DNA from: JAUXEH01 sp965602945
GTDB lineage: Bacteria; Acidobacteriota; Aminicenantia; Aminicenantales; Aminicenantaceae
Length of the DNA stretch: 33,048 nucleotides
Reading direction: 5' to 3'
NCBI GenBank assembly: GCA_965602945.1
Contig: CBFDBC010000011.1
Span: 1 to 33,048, forward strand
Both the position numbers and the translations under genes were made by a program. This document shows, piece after piece, positions 1-7,461 of this stretch (position 1 is its first letter; each line of letters starts with the position of its first letter). Below the pieces are notes generated by a model. The model was not told where the DNA came from and ran no database searches. It saw only the letters and a list, made by a program, of their open reading frames with translations.

Positions 1-959
1 AGACCCCGCCCGCGGTACGGCTCCTTGATCGCCCCCAACAGGAAGTCCAGCTGCTTGGTCTTTTTGGAGGCTCGCAGGATCTTGAAGATCCCGAAAGGAA
101 GCAGCCGGCCCTTGGATTTCTGAATGCCCTCCACCAGGTTGGGCATGCCGATGATGAAGGCGACCACCTCGTCATCTTTTTTGACGCCCTTGACAAAACG
201 TGGGTCGAGCAGGGGGAGATAGCGGGCGGCCAGTTCATCCATCTCTTTTTCTTCCAGGGGCGTGTAGCCGTAGATGTCGCTACCTGAATAGCACTCATTC
301 ATCAGGTGCAGGACGGGCTTGATGTACTTTTTGAAATCTTTCCTTTTCTTGAATTCAAAGACCTCGAAATTGCCCTTCCTGCGGGCCCTCTCGTAGATTT
401 TCGTGAAGAACTCGGGAAATTCTTTGGGAACCTCCAATCGGTACACCACATAGTCGATGTCCTTGGCATAGCCGAAGGACTCTATCATGGCCGGCATCCA
501 GTCGAAGTTATAGTAACAAGTGATGGTGGAAGGGCTGTCAAATCCTTCGACCATAAAACCTTCCGGGTCCTGATCCGCGAACCCATACGGCCCCACGATC
601 CGTTCCATGCCCTTTTTCCGGGCCCAGTCTTCCACGTGCTCCAGGAGGGCAGCGACCACGTCCCTGTCCTCCCACGTCTCCAGACATCCAAACCGCGCGG
701 TCTTTTCCTGTCGGTAGCTGTTGTGCCGGTTGTTGATGATCCCCATTATCCGGCCGACCGGCTTGCCGTTCCTGTAAGCCAGCAGCAGCAGGGTATCGCA
801 ATAGCTGAACGCCTTGTTCTTTTTGGGGTTGAAATAGTGGCGCTCATCCATATAGATGGGGGGAACCCATGCTTTATGCCCGGCATGGATCTTGGCCGGG
901 AGGTAGATGAATCGCTTTAGTGCTTTTTTCCCCTCTACAGTTCTTATGGTTACATCCAT
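1..959 (-). CDS. GNAT-type N-acetyltransferase-like protein, YghO family (3' end cut by window)
   Basis: An open frame runs on the minus strand from an ATG at 959 to the window edge without a stop, giving 319 codons, so the C-terminus is missing. The N-terminus carries the motif FIYLPAKIHAGHKAWVPP followed by a DERHYFNPKKN segment. This matches the start of the YghO-like family, in which a short N-terminal arm precedes a GNAT fold. The stretch around residues 55-75 (LLLLAYRNGKPVGRIMGII) looks like GNAT beta-strands 2-3, and the segment near residues 125-140 (VGPYGFADQDPEGFMVEGF) is also typical of the family. The acyl donor and substrate are unknown. It is divergent from the rnf operon, with a 201-base gap. 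Family assignment is from recalled motif similarity. Confidence 0.72.
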   Translation of the reverse strand, partial: MDVTIRTVEGKKALKRFIYLPAKIHAGHKAWVPPIYMDERHYFNPKKNKAFSYCDTLLLLAYRNGKPVGRIMGIINNRHNSYRQEKTARFGCLETWEDRDVVAALLEHVEDWARKKGMERIVGPYGFADQDPEGFMVEGFDSPSTITCYYNFDWMPAMIESFGYAKDIDYVVYRLEVPKEFPEFFTKIYERARRKGNFEVFEFKKRKDFKKYIKPVLHLMNECYSGSDIYGYTPLEEKEMDELAARYLPLLDPRFVKGVKKDDEVVAFIIGMPNLVEGIQKSKGRLLPFGIFKILRASKKTKQLDFLLGAIKEPYRGRG

Positions 960-1093
960 GGCTTCCATCCGGGTCTGGGTTCAGTCCGGAGTTACATCCT
1001 GGCCCTATCTTACAGACTTCCAGGAGAAAACGCAAAAAGATATTAGTCCCAATATCGACCTGCCCGGAAACTCAGACAGACGAGCGGCGGGAG

Positions 1094-1123
1094 TTGACAA
1101 AAAGGACACAGAACGAATAAACT
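1094..1123 (+). promoter_or_regulatory. Probable sigma70-type promoter for the rnf operon
   Basis: A perfect TTGACA (-35) at 1094-1099 is followed after 18 bases by TAAACT at 1118-1123; with 17 bases the alternative is ATAAAC. It lies about 40 bases before rnfC, in the 201-base gap between the divergent YghO-like gene and rnfC. The region between it and the gene is T/A rich. No operator could be identified. Seen by consensus matching only. Confidence 0.5.
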
Positions 1124-1160
1124 TTGTTTTCTTTTTAGTTAGACATTTAAAACAGCCATC

Positions 1161-2480
1161 ATGAAAAAAAAGACATTTCCCCACGGTATACACCCTCCCG
1201 AAAACAAACACCAGACCGAGGCGAGCCCTCTGGAAACACTCGCCCCTCCGGATAAGGTGGTCATCCCCCTGCATCAGCATTTCGGGGCGCCGGCCAAGGC
1301 CCTGGTCAAAAAGGGAGATGAGGTTCTCCTGGGACAAAGGATCGGGAAGGCTCCGGTCCTGTTCTCCGCCGACGTCCATTCCAGCGTCTCGGGCAAGGTG
1401 CTTTCTGTGGACGGGCATTTTCATCCTCTGGGCAAGCCTGTGACGGCGGTCACGGTTGCCAATGACGGGGAAGACCGGCCGGTTCCGGAAATGCGGGCCG
1501 AGGAAGCGCCTTTTTCGCTCGGAAAGGAAGAGATCCGCCGCAGGGTCAAGGAGGCCGGTATCGTCGGGCTGGGCGGCGCGGCCTTCCCGACGGCGGTCAA
1601 ACTTAGTCCCCCCAAGGACAAGGCTATCGACACCGTTATCCTCAACGGGTGCGAATGCGAACCGCTGCTCACGGCCGATCACAGGGTCATGCTGGAGTTT
1701 CCGGACGAGGTCATCAATGGGGCTGAGCTGGTGCGCATCGCCACCGGCGCCCAACGCATCATCGTGGGGATCGAGGACAACAAACCGGATGTTTACGAAA
1801 TGTTCAGCCGACGCTCCTATCCCTTCAAGGTGGAGTTTGCGATGCTGAAGACCAAATATCCCCAGGGCGCAGAGAAGAACCTGATCTCTGCGCTGCTCAG
1901 GCGGGACGTGCCCCGGGGAGGCCTGCCCTTCGATGTCGGAGTCGTGGTGCAGAACGTGGGGACCGCCAAGGCCGTGTGGGAGGCCGTATCCGAAGGCAAG
2001 CCTCTGTATGAGCGGGCCCTTACCGTCTCCGGAACGGGGATAACAGAATCCAAGAACCTGATGGTCCGCATCGGCACTCCCTTCCAGCACATAATCGATC
2101 ACTGTGGGGGGACGAAAGAGGGAAGCAACCTGATCCTGATGGGCGGGCCCATGATGGGGCTGGCCCAGTGGACGGCAGCGGTCCCCGTGATCAAGGGGAC
2201 CTCCGGTATCCTGGTCTGGGCCGAGTCCGGGCCTGTCCGAGAGTACAGCTGCATCGGCTGTGCCCGCTGCGTGAGCCACTGTCCCATGGGGCTGGTGCCT
2301 ACAAGGCTCATGAAATATGTCAAGTCCGATGCCGCGGCGGAGGCCGAGCCGATCGGTATCCTGGACTGTGTGGAGTGTGGGAGCTGCCAGTATTCCTGTC
2401 CCGCCCATATTCCTCTGGTCCATTGGATCCGCCTGGGCAAGAACATAATCATCAGTGAAAAACGGAAAAAGAGCGCATAG
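1161..2480 (+). CDS. rnfC: Rnf electron transport complex subunit RnfC (NADH-binding, 2x[4Fe-4S])
   Basis: This peripheral subunit of the Rnf complex (ferredoxin:NAD+ oxidoreductase, ion-translocating) carries the NADH/flavin-binding fold. Visible in the 439-residue product are the N-terminal barrel-sandwich segment (PLHQHFGAPAKALVKKGDEV), a glycine-rich GLGGAAFPT loop at 136-144, the conserved NGCECEPLLTADH stretch at 162-174, and two C-terminal ferredoxin-like motifs. Cluster I is C364, C367, C370, C374 and cluster II is C403, C406, C409, C413. The length suits the short anaerobe type, which lacks the long repetitive C-terminal tail of the E. coli protein. It is first in the order C-D-G-E-A-B and lies 2 bases before rnfD. 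The ATG start has a poor ribosome site, but the family N-terminus begins here. Confidence 0.97.
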   Translation: MKKKTFPHGIHPPENKHQTEASPLETLAPPDKVVIPLHQHFGAPAKALVKKGDEVLLGQRIGKAPVLFSADVHSSVSGKVLSVDGHFHPLGKPVTAVTVANDGEDRPVPEMRAEEAPFSLGKEEIRRRVKEAGIVGLGGAAFPTAVKLSPPKDKAIDTVILNGCECEPLLTADHRVMLEFPDEVINGAELVRIATGAQRIIVGIEDNKPDVYEMFSRRSYPFKVEFAMLKTKYPQGAEKNLISALLRRDVPRGGLPFDVGVVVQNVGTAKAVWEAVSEGKPLYERALTVSGTGITESKNLMVRIGTPFQHIIDHCGGTKEGSNLILMGGPMMGLAQWTAAVPVIKGTSGILVWAESGPVREYSCIGCARCVSHCPMGLVPTRLMKYVKSDAAAEAEPIGILDCVECGSCQYSCPAHIPLVHWIRLGKNIIISEKRKKSA

Positions 2481-2482
2481 CC

Positions 2483-3457
2483 ATGACAGACTCAGGATTC
2501 TTGCTGCGATCTTCGCCCCACCTCCAGGACCGGGATTCGGTCCCCAAGATCATGTATGCCGTGGTCATCAGCCTGCTCCCGGCAGTGGCGGCTTCGTTCT
2601 ACTTCTTCCGGTTCAGGGCGCTGGCCGTCTATGTGGCATGCCTGTTGGGCTGCCTGGCCACCGAGGCCGTGTTCCTGCGGGTCCGGAAAAAACCACTGCA
2701 CTCCCTCTGGGACGGATCGGCTGTTATCACGGCCCTGCTCCTGGCCATGACGCTGCCCCCCGACCTGTCGCCCGAGCTGGTCGTGATAGGCGCGGTGATG
2801 GCCGTCGCCCTGGGAAAGCAGGTATTCGGCGGGCTGGGACACAACATATTCAATCCCGCGCTGGTGGGTCGGGCCTTCCTGCAGGTCGCCTTTCCGGTGG
2901 CCATGACCACCTGGTCCCCCCCGGCAACCCTCCTGGTGGATTCCGCCACCTTTGCCACGCCTCTGGGCAACCTCAAGTTCCAGGACGCCCTGGCAGAGGG
3001 AACCTTAACCCCGATCCAGGACCTCTTATGGGGAAATACCGGCGGATGCCTGGGAGAGACATCGGCGCTGGCGCTGCTGTTGGGTGCCGCCTTCCTGCTC
3101 TTCCGCAGGGCCATGGACTGGCGGATCCCGGCCGGCATCATCCTGGCGCTGGGGGCCTTTACCGGCATCTTCTGGCAAATGGCACCCGAAAAATACGCCT
3201 CGCCCCTGTTTCATTTCCTGGCGGGCGGCTTCATCCTGGGCGCATTCTTCATGGCCACGGATATGGTGACGTCGCCCATCACGCCCATCGGGGCCTGGGC
3301 CTATGCGCTCGGCATCGGGATCATGATCGGGATAATCCGGCTCTTCGGCGGATTTCCGGAAGGCGTCATGTTCTCGATCCTGTTCATGAACACCTTCGTA
3401 CCCCTGATCAACCGCTATACGCGGCCCCGCATCCTGGGAGAAAGGAGGGCGTCATGA
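2483..3457 (+). CDS. rnfD: Rnf complex membrane subunit RnfD (covalent FMN)
   Basis: RnfD is an integral membrane subunit that passes electrons through a covalently bound FMN during ion transport. The 324-residue product shows many hydrophobic helices. It also has the loop SATFATPLGNLKFQDAL from residue 154, in which T159 before the Pro is the likely phosphoester FMN attachment site (family knowledge; position inferred). Other family segments seen are GKQVFGGLGHNIFNPALVGR (111-130) and a late MATDMVTSPITP loop. The start ATG is 2 bases after the rnfC stop. The stop overlaps the rnfG start as ATGA (3454-3457), so translation is probably coupled. The ApbE protein at 13551 could do the flavinylation. 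Confidence 0.97.
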   Translation: MTDSGFLLRSSPHLQDRDSVPKIMYAVVISLLPAVAASFYFFRFRALAVYVACLLGCLATEAVFLRVRKKPLHSLWDGSAVITALLLAMTLPPDLSPELVVIGAVMAVALGKQVFGGLGHNIFNPALVGRAFLQVAFPVAMTTWSPPATLLVDSATFATPLGNLKFQDALAEGTLTPIQDLLWGNTGGCLGETSALALLLGAAFLLFRRAMDWRIPAGIILALGAFTGIFWQMAPEKYASPLFHFLAGGFILGAFFMATDMVTSPITPIGAWAYALGIGIMIGIIRLFGGFPEGVMFSILFMNTFVPLINRYTRPRILGERRAS

Positions 3458-4059
3458 ACCTTTCTGTCCGCATGGTCGTGGTCCTGACTGCCGTGGGCCT
3501 GATCTCCGGCGGCCTCCTGTCCGTGGTCAACCTTCTGACCGCCGAACGGATCGAGCTGAACCGGCTGAGGGAGATCGAGAAGGCCATCACGCAGGTCGTT
3601 CCGGGAACCGTGTCCAGCGCCAAGCTCTATGAAGAAGACAAGTTCACGGTCTATGCCGGCCGGGGCGCAGACGATCTGGAGCTGGGCTACGCGATATATG
3701 CCTCCGGCACGGGATTCCAGGACGTCATCGTGCTGATGTTCGGGACCGATCCCGCCATCGAAAAGATATTCTCTCTGACCATCCTCGAGCAGAAAGAGAC
3801 TCCCGGGCTGGGCGCCAAGATCACAGACCAGGATGCCTATCTCCGGTTCTGGCTGGACAAGGATATCCGGCAGCCCCTGTCTCTGCGCAAGCCTGCGGTG
3901 GGCTCCCCGGAAGAACTCGGGATCTCGGAGGTCAATGCCATCACCGGAGCCACCATCTCGGCAGACAAGGTGCTGGGGATCGTAAACCTGTCGCTTGAGC
4001 GTCTGCGGCGGATCAAACAGGAAGGCAAGCTCGGGAGCGGAGGCGGTCATGCCGACTAA
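3454..4059 (+). CDS. rnfG: Rnf complex subunit RnfG (periplasmic, covalent FMN)
   Basis: RnfG is an FMN-binding subunit anchored by one N-terminal helix (residues 6-28), with the rest on the outer face. The 201-residue product has the family segment LEQKETPGLGAKI (111-123). It also has the flavinylation motif TGATIS at 164-169, where T167 should carry FMN through ApbE. The start chosen is the ATG at 3454, overlapping the rnfD stop by four bases and preceded by AAAGGAGG. A longer reading of the same frame back to 2455 would run through rnfD out of frame and is not real. Its own stop overlaps rnfE by 11 bases. Confidence 0.96.
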   Translation: MNLSVRMVVVLTAVGLISGGLLSVVNLLTAERIELNRLREIEKAITQVVPGTVSSAKLYEEDKFTVYAGRGADDLELGYAIYASGTGFQDVIVLMFGTDPAIEKIFSLTILEQKETPGLGAKITDQDAYLRFWLDKDIRQPLSLRKPAVGSPEELGISEVNAITGATISADKVLGIVNLSLERLRRIKQEGKLGSGGGHAD

Positions 4060-4663
4060 AAGTCTAAGCGCGGAGTACCTCAAGGGGCTCTGGGACGAGA
4101 ACCCGGTCTTCCGGCAGCTCCTGGGCATGTGCCCGGTCCTGGCCGTGACCAATGCGGTCATCAACGGCATCGCCATGGGCCTGGCGGCCAGTTTCGTGCT
4201 GATCCTGAGCTCATTGGTGGTGGCCTCCATTAAAAAGATTATCCCCAACCCGGTCAGGATCGCCAGCTACATCGTGGTGATCGCCACCTTCGTGACCGTA
4301 GCAGACCGGGTCATGGCCGCGTTCTTCCCCGCGATCTCCAAGACTCTGGGGCCCTATATCCCGCTCATCGTGGTCAACTGCATCATCCTGGGCCGGCAGG
4401 AGGCCTTTTCCTCCCGCAACTCGGTGGGCCGCTCGCTCATCGACGCCCTGGGGATGAGTACGGGTTTCGTGCTGGCCCTTCTGGTGCTGAGCAGCATCCG
4501 TGAGGTCCTGGGGGCGGGCACCTTCCTCGGCTACCAGGTGATGGGGCCCTGGTTCAAGCCCTGGATCATCATGATCCTGCCCGCAGGAGCATTCATCACG
4601 CTGGGGGTCCTTTTGGGGATCGCCCTGCTGATCGAACAGAAGACCCAGGCGAGGAGGGCGTGA
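4049..4663 (+). CDS. rnfE: Rnf complex membrane subunit RnfE
   Basis: RnfE is an integral membrane subunit, related to NqrD, that together with RnfA forms the iron-binding core of the complex. The product of 204 residues begins MPTKSLSAEYLKGLWDENPV and has the conserved GMCPVLAVTNAV segment. That segment contains the Cys expected to bind iron between paired half-helices, and VVNCIILGRQEAF supplies the second Cys. Six membrane spans are evident. The start is the ATG at 4049 inside the end of rnfG (11-base overlap), chosen because the frame upstream lies in rnfG sequence. A pair of Gly-rich AGG/GGAGGCGG bases precedes it. Confidence 0.96.
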   Translation: MPTKSLSAEYLKGLWDENPVFRQLLGMCPVLAVTNAVINGIAMGLAASFVLILSSLVVASIKKIIPNPVRIASYIVVIATFVTVADRVMAAFFPAISKTLGPYIPLIVVNCIILGRQEAFSSRNSVGRSLIDALGMSTGFVLALLVLSSIREVLGAGTFLGYQVMGPWFKPWIIMILPAGAFITLGVLLGIALLIEQKTQARRA

Positions 4664-5238
4664 TGAACCTGCTCATGATGTTCGTCGCCGCCATCTTCGT
4701 CCAGAACTACGTGCTCTACTATTTCCTGGGCATCTGCCCCTTCCTGGGTGTCAGCAAGAAGATCGACTCCGCGGTGTCCATGGGCATGGCCGTGACCTTC
4801 GTGATGACCCTCACGGCCGTTGTCTCCTGGCTGATCAATCACTTGATCCTCATACCCTACAAGCTCGAATACCTCCAGATCGTGTCGTTTATCCTCGTCA
4901 TCGCCTCCCTGGTGCAGCTCGTGGAGATGTTCATCCGCAAGATCAGCCCGCCTCTCTACCAGGCGCTGGGCATCTACCTCCCCCTCATCACCACCAACTG
5001 CGCCATCATGGGACTGGCCCTGCTGGCCGCGCTCAAGAACTTCTCCTTCCTGGAGACCGTTATCTACGGCATCGGATCAGGCTTGGGCTTCACGCTTGCC
5101 ATCGTCCTGATGGCCGGGATCCGCGAGCAGCTGGACCTGGCGGATGTTCCGGAACCACTCAAAGGCGCCGGGATCGCACTGATCGTGGCCGGGATCATGG
5201 CCCTGGCCTTCACCGGATTTTCAGGGATGATAAACTGA
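4663..5238 (+). CDS. rnfA: Rnf complex membrane subunit RnfA
   Basis: RnfA is an integral membrane subunit, paralogous to RnfE/NqrE, contributing the second half of the transmembrane iron site. The product (about 191 residues) shows YYFLGICPFLGVSKKID and LITTNCAIMGLALL. These hold the two conserved Cys residues, and IREQLDLADVPEPLKG follows before the final helix. The start is taken as ATG 4663, sharing one base with the rnfE stop; a GTG at 4660 directly before it is an equally possible start. AGGAGGG lies upstream at the end of rnfE. The final TGA overlaps the rnfB ATG. Confidence 0.97.
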   Translation: MNLLMMFVAAIFVQNYVLYYFLGICPFLGVSKKIDSAVSMGMAVTFVMTLTAVVSWLINHLILIPYKLEYLQIVSFILVIASLVQLVEMFIRKISPPLYQALGIYLPLITTNCAIMGLALLAALKNFSFLETVIYGIGSGLGFTLAIVLMAGIREQLDLADVPEPLKGAGIALIVAGIMALAFTGFSGMIN

Positions 5239-6098
5239 TGGACATACTGCTGCCGATATTAACCATGGCCGCTCTCGGGCTCCTGTTTTCCATCGGGCTG
5301 GCATTCGCCTACCAGAAGCTCAAGGTCGAAGAGGACCCCAAGGTCGCCGCGGTATCGGAGAGCCTGCCCCAGGCTAACTGCGGAGCATGCGGCTTTTCGG
5401 GCTGCCGAGCCTTTGCCGAGGCCGTGGTCGGGGGAGGGGCACCCGCCAATGGCTGCCCCGTCGGGGGCGGCGAAACCGCGCAGCAGATCGCTGAGATCCT
5501 GGGGATTGAAGCCGGCGAGATGATCAAGAAGGTCGCCCGTCTGCACTGCCGCGGGGACCGTGCCGCCGCCAAGGACCGGGGAAATTACCTGGGCCTGACG
5601 ACCTGCTACGCCGCAAACCTGGTGGGCGGAAACAAGCAGTGCAGCTTCGGGTGTATGGGATACGGAGACTGCGTCCGTGCCTGTCAGTTCGATGCCCTGT
5701 ACATGGACGAAGACGGACTTCCCCATGTTGTCGAAGAGAAATGCACCGCCTGCGGAAAATGCGTGGATGCATGCCCCCGTAACCTGTTCGAGCTGCATGC
5801 CCTCGACCAGAATGTCCTTGTGTTCTGCCGGTCCCTGGACCGCGGCCCGGCCGCGAAGAAGGCCTGCAAGAACGCCTGCATCGGCTGCGGGATCTGTGCC
5901 CGGGCCTGTCCGGATGCCATCGAGATCAAGGACAACCTGGCCGTGATCCTGGATCATAAAAAGATCGAGCCCGAGCAGATCCCGGCCATGGAAAAATGCC
6001 CGACCGATTCCATCGGCCGGCTGCAGCGTGGGGAAGAAGGCGGCGGAGACGCTCACGAAGGAGAGGGCGGCGAAAACGAGGCGTCACGTGAAGGATAG
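5238..6098 (+). CDS. rnfB: Rnf complex iron-sulfur subunit RnfB, long multi-ferredoxin type
   Basis: RnfB accepts electrons from reduced ferredoxin. The 286-residue product has an N-terminal membrane helix (residues 4-25). A CxxCxxxxC...C Fe-S domain follows at C48, C51, C56 and C73. Next come ferredoxin-like Cys groups at C135/C139/C145/C149 and C169/C172/C175/C179, and a cysteine cluster at C210-C224. This is much longer than the roughly 190-residue enterobacterial form and resembles the anaerobe type with extra cluster domains. The extreme C-terminus is low-complexity Glu/Gly. It starts on the last base of rnfA and its end overlaps the RseC-like gene. Confidence 0.96.
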   Translation: MDILLPILTMAALGLLFSIGLAFAYQKLKVEEDPKVAAVSESLPQANCGACGFSGCRAFAEAVVGGGAPANGCPVGGGETAQQIAEILGIEAGEMIKKVARLHCRGDRAAAKDRGNYLGLTTCYAANLVGGNKQCSFGCMGYGDCVRACQFDALYMDEDGLPHVVEEKCTACGKCVDACPRNLFELHALDQNVLVFCRSLDRGPAAKKACKNACIGCGICARACPDAIEIKDNLAVILDHKKIEPEQIPAMEKCPTDSIGRLQRGEEGGGDAHEGEGGENEASREG

Positions 6099-6528
6099 GG
6101 GGACCGTGATCGCCGCCGAGGGGCCGTTGGCCCAGGTCAGGGTGGACTGCACCCGGGGCTGCCGGGAGTGCAGCGCCTCCAGTCTCTGCAAGGGCGCCTC
6201 GGAGGAAGAAGGGACGATCTCGGTACAAAATCCGATCAACGCCCACCCCGGTGACGAGGTCGTGATCGAGGTTCCGGAAGGCCGCTACCACCGGGTCCTT
6301 ATCGGCATGTTCGCGGCCCTGCTGGCAGCGGCTCTCATCGGAGCCCTGGCCGGCTACGCGCTCTCGAGGCCCCTGGCGCTGGATGACGCACTGTCCGGGC
6401 CTCTGGGCTTTTTCCTGGGACTGAGCCTGGCCGTTCCCGGAATCATCCTGTACTTCCGGAAGAACAACGGAAGCCGCCTCTACCCCTCCATCACAGATAT
6501 CACACAAAAAGGAGACCGTCATGGATAG
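6088..6528 (+). CDS. RseC/MucC-like (SoxR-reducing system) membrane protein
   Basis: This is a small membrane protein of the RseC/MucC type, often found beside Rnf/Rsx genes. In the 146-residue product a Cys cluster of the form C-x3-C-x2-C-x5-C (C21, C25, C28, C34) is followed by a PGDEVVIEVPEGRYHRV barrel-like segment and two hydrophobic helices, ending with YFRKNNGSR. This layout is that of the family. The start is taken as GTG 6088, overlapping rnfB by 11 bases; an ATG at 6028 in the same frame would add 20 residues lying within rnfB and gives an untypical N-terminus. Its context as the last-but-one gene of the rnf run supports a role in assembly or redox maintenance of Rnf (inferred). Confidence 0.85.
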   Translation: MKDRGTVIAAEGPLAQVRVDCTRGCRECSASSLCKGASEEEGTISVQNPINAHPGDEVVIEVPEGRYHRVLIGMFAALLAAALIGALAGYALSRPLALDDALSGPLGFFLGLSLAVPGIILYFRKNNGSRLYPSITDITQKGDRHG

Positions 6529-7258
6529 ACGTCGCTTTCTACATATGTTTCTGACCGCTCCGGCCCTGACGCCGCTGCTGCTGGCGGCCGAGCAGGCCAC
6601 TCATCACGGCGGAGAGCTGTTTCTTATATCCGATAAGCCGGAAGACTACCTGCCCGTGCTCCTGGCTGAGTCGGCGGGTTTCCTTCCCTTGGCGGGAAAA
6701 TCTTTCTGCTTCAATTCGCCGCATCCCCAGCAGCAACAGCTGCGCCAACGCCTGGAAAAACTGGGATGGGCCCCGGCGGCTCTTCCCTCCCGGGCTCACC
6801 TGAGGCTCTCCTTCAGCCCGCTTCATTCTCCATCCCGCCCCTCCTTCACCTTTGTCCGGGAGGGACGGATCTGGGATGTCCGCTCCCGAAAACTCCGCAG
6901 CCTATGGGATGCCATGGGACAGAGCTCGCAGCCATCGGCATCTCTGACCATAGCGGGATTCCGGCCGGAGCCACACCCCGGTACACCGGGCCGGTTCGCA
7001 GCCGCCTACCAGGATGGACGGCTCCGCGAGCGGTTCCCGCTGGATCGGGTGGAGAGCGTGTCGTTCCCGACTCGCAGGGGAGCCCTCGTGGTCCGTGTTG
7101 AAAAGGGAGCCGCGCGCGTCGTGCACTCTCCGTGCCGGCATCAGATCTGCAGGTACACACCGCCCATCTCCCAGGCCGGGGAACGGCTCGTCTGCGCACC
7201 CAGCCACTTCCTCCTGGAAATCCAGGGGCCCTCGGGCCTCGACACCGTGATCGGTTGA
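6521..7258 (+). CDS. Tat-signal protein with C-terminal NusG-II/Rieske-like cysteine domain, Rnf-associated
   Basis: The 245-residue product starts with MDRRRFLHMFLTAPALTPLL, a twin-arginine-like export signal. The middle (about 30-180) is not recognised. The C-terminal 60 residues fit a NusG-domain-II fold as found in small proteins beside Rnf/ApbE genes: VRVEKGAARVVHSPCRHQIC followed by a second Cys in LVCAPSHFLLEI. The cysteines and histidines sit as C205-x-H207-x2-C210 and C225-x3-H229. The first matches Rieske box I exactly; the second is one residue longer than Rieske box II. It may therefore bind a metal or [2Fe-2S] cluster outside the membrane (inferred). The start overlaps the RseC-like gene by 8 bases and follows AAAGGAGA. 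It is last in the rnf run. Confidence 0.72.
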   Translation: MDRRRFLHMFLTAPALTPLLLAAEQATHHGGELFLISDKPEDYLPVLLAESAGFLPLAGKSFCFNSPHPQQQQLRQRLEKLGWAPAALPSRAHLRLSFSPLHSPSRPSFTFVREGRIWDVRSRKLRSLWDAMGQSSQPSASLTIAGFRPEPHPGTPGRFAAAYQDGRLRERFPLDRVESVSFPTRRGALVVRVEKGAARVVHSPCRHQICRYTPPISQAGERLVCAPSHFLLEIQGPSGLDTVIG

Positions 7259-7260
7259 GC

Positions 7261-7322
7261 TGGCCTGTTCAGCCCGAGCGAAGACCCCCCCACCTCCCTA
7301 TGCGCTCGGACTGAACAGGCCA
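7261..7322 (+). terminator. Long hairpin after the rnf operon
   Basis: Two 20-base arms at 7261-7280 and 7303-7322 are inverted complements except for one C/A mismatch at the 13th position, with a 22-base C-rich loop. It begins 2 bases after the last rnf-run stop codon and precedes the promoter of the FGGY kinase. There is no T-run after it, so it may slow or end transcription, or protect the 3' end of the message, without being a textbook intrinsic terminator. Confidence 0.5.
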
Positions 7323-7403
7323 ACTTCCGATTTCGCTACGACCGGCTTCTCCCAAAATATTCGTTAAAAATCCCACATCACGGAATTGAGGGCGGCTTCC
7401 GCC

Positions 7404-7432
7404 TTGATTTGCCCGCCTCGTACACATAAAAT
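7404..7432 (+). promoter_or_regulatory. Probable promoter of the FGGY kinase
   Basis: TTGATT at 7404-7409, a 17-base spacer and TAAAAT at 7427-7432 form a good sigma70-like promoter 30 bases before the kinase ATG. A small hairpin, GGCGG-CTT-CCGCC at 7391-7403, touches the -35 element and could be an operator or the end of upstream transcription. Confidence 0.55.
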
Positions 7433-7461
7433 GAGAGTCAGCACTTGAGGAGGTGACACGC

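Noticed and set aside
1005..2423. A 472-codon minus-strand frame opposite rnfC
   Set aside because: It lies entirely opposite rnfC, whose Fe-S and NADH motifs are unmistakable; the antisense product is low-complexity His/Arg/Gly-rich, as expected of a shadow frame in GC-rich DNA.
2455..3453. Upstream extension of the rnfG frame to 2455
   Set aside because: It reads rnfD out of frame; the rnfG family N-terminus and a ribosome site are at 3454.
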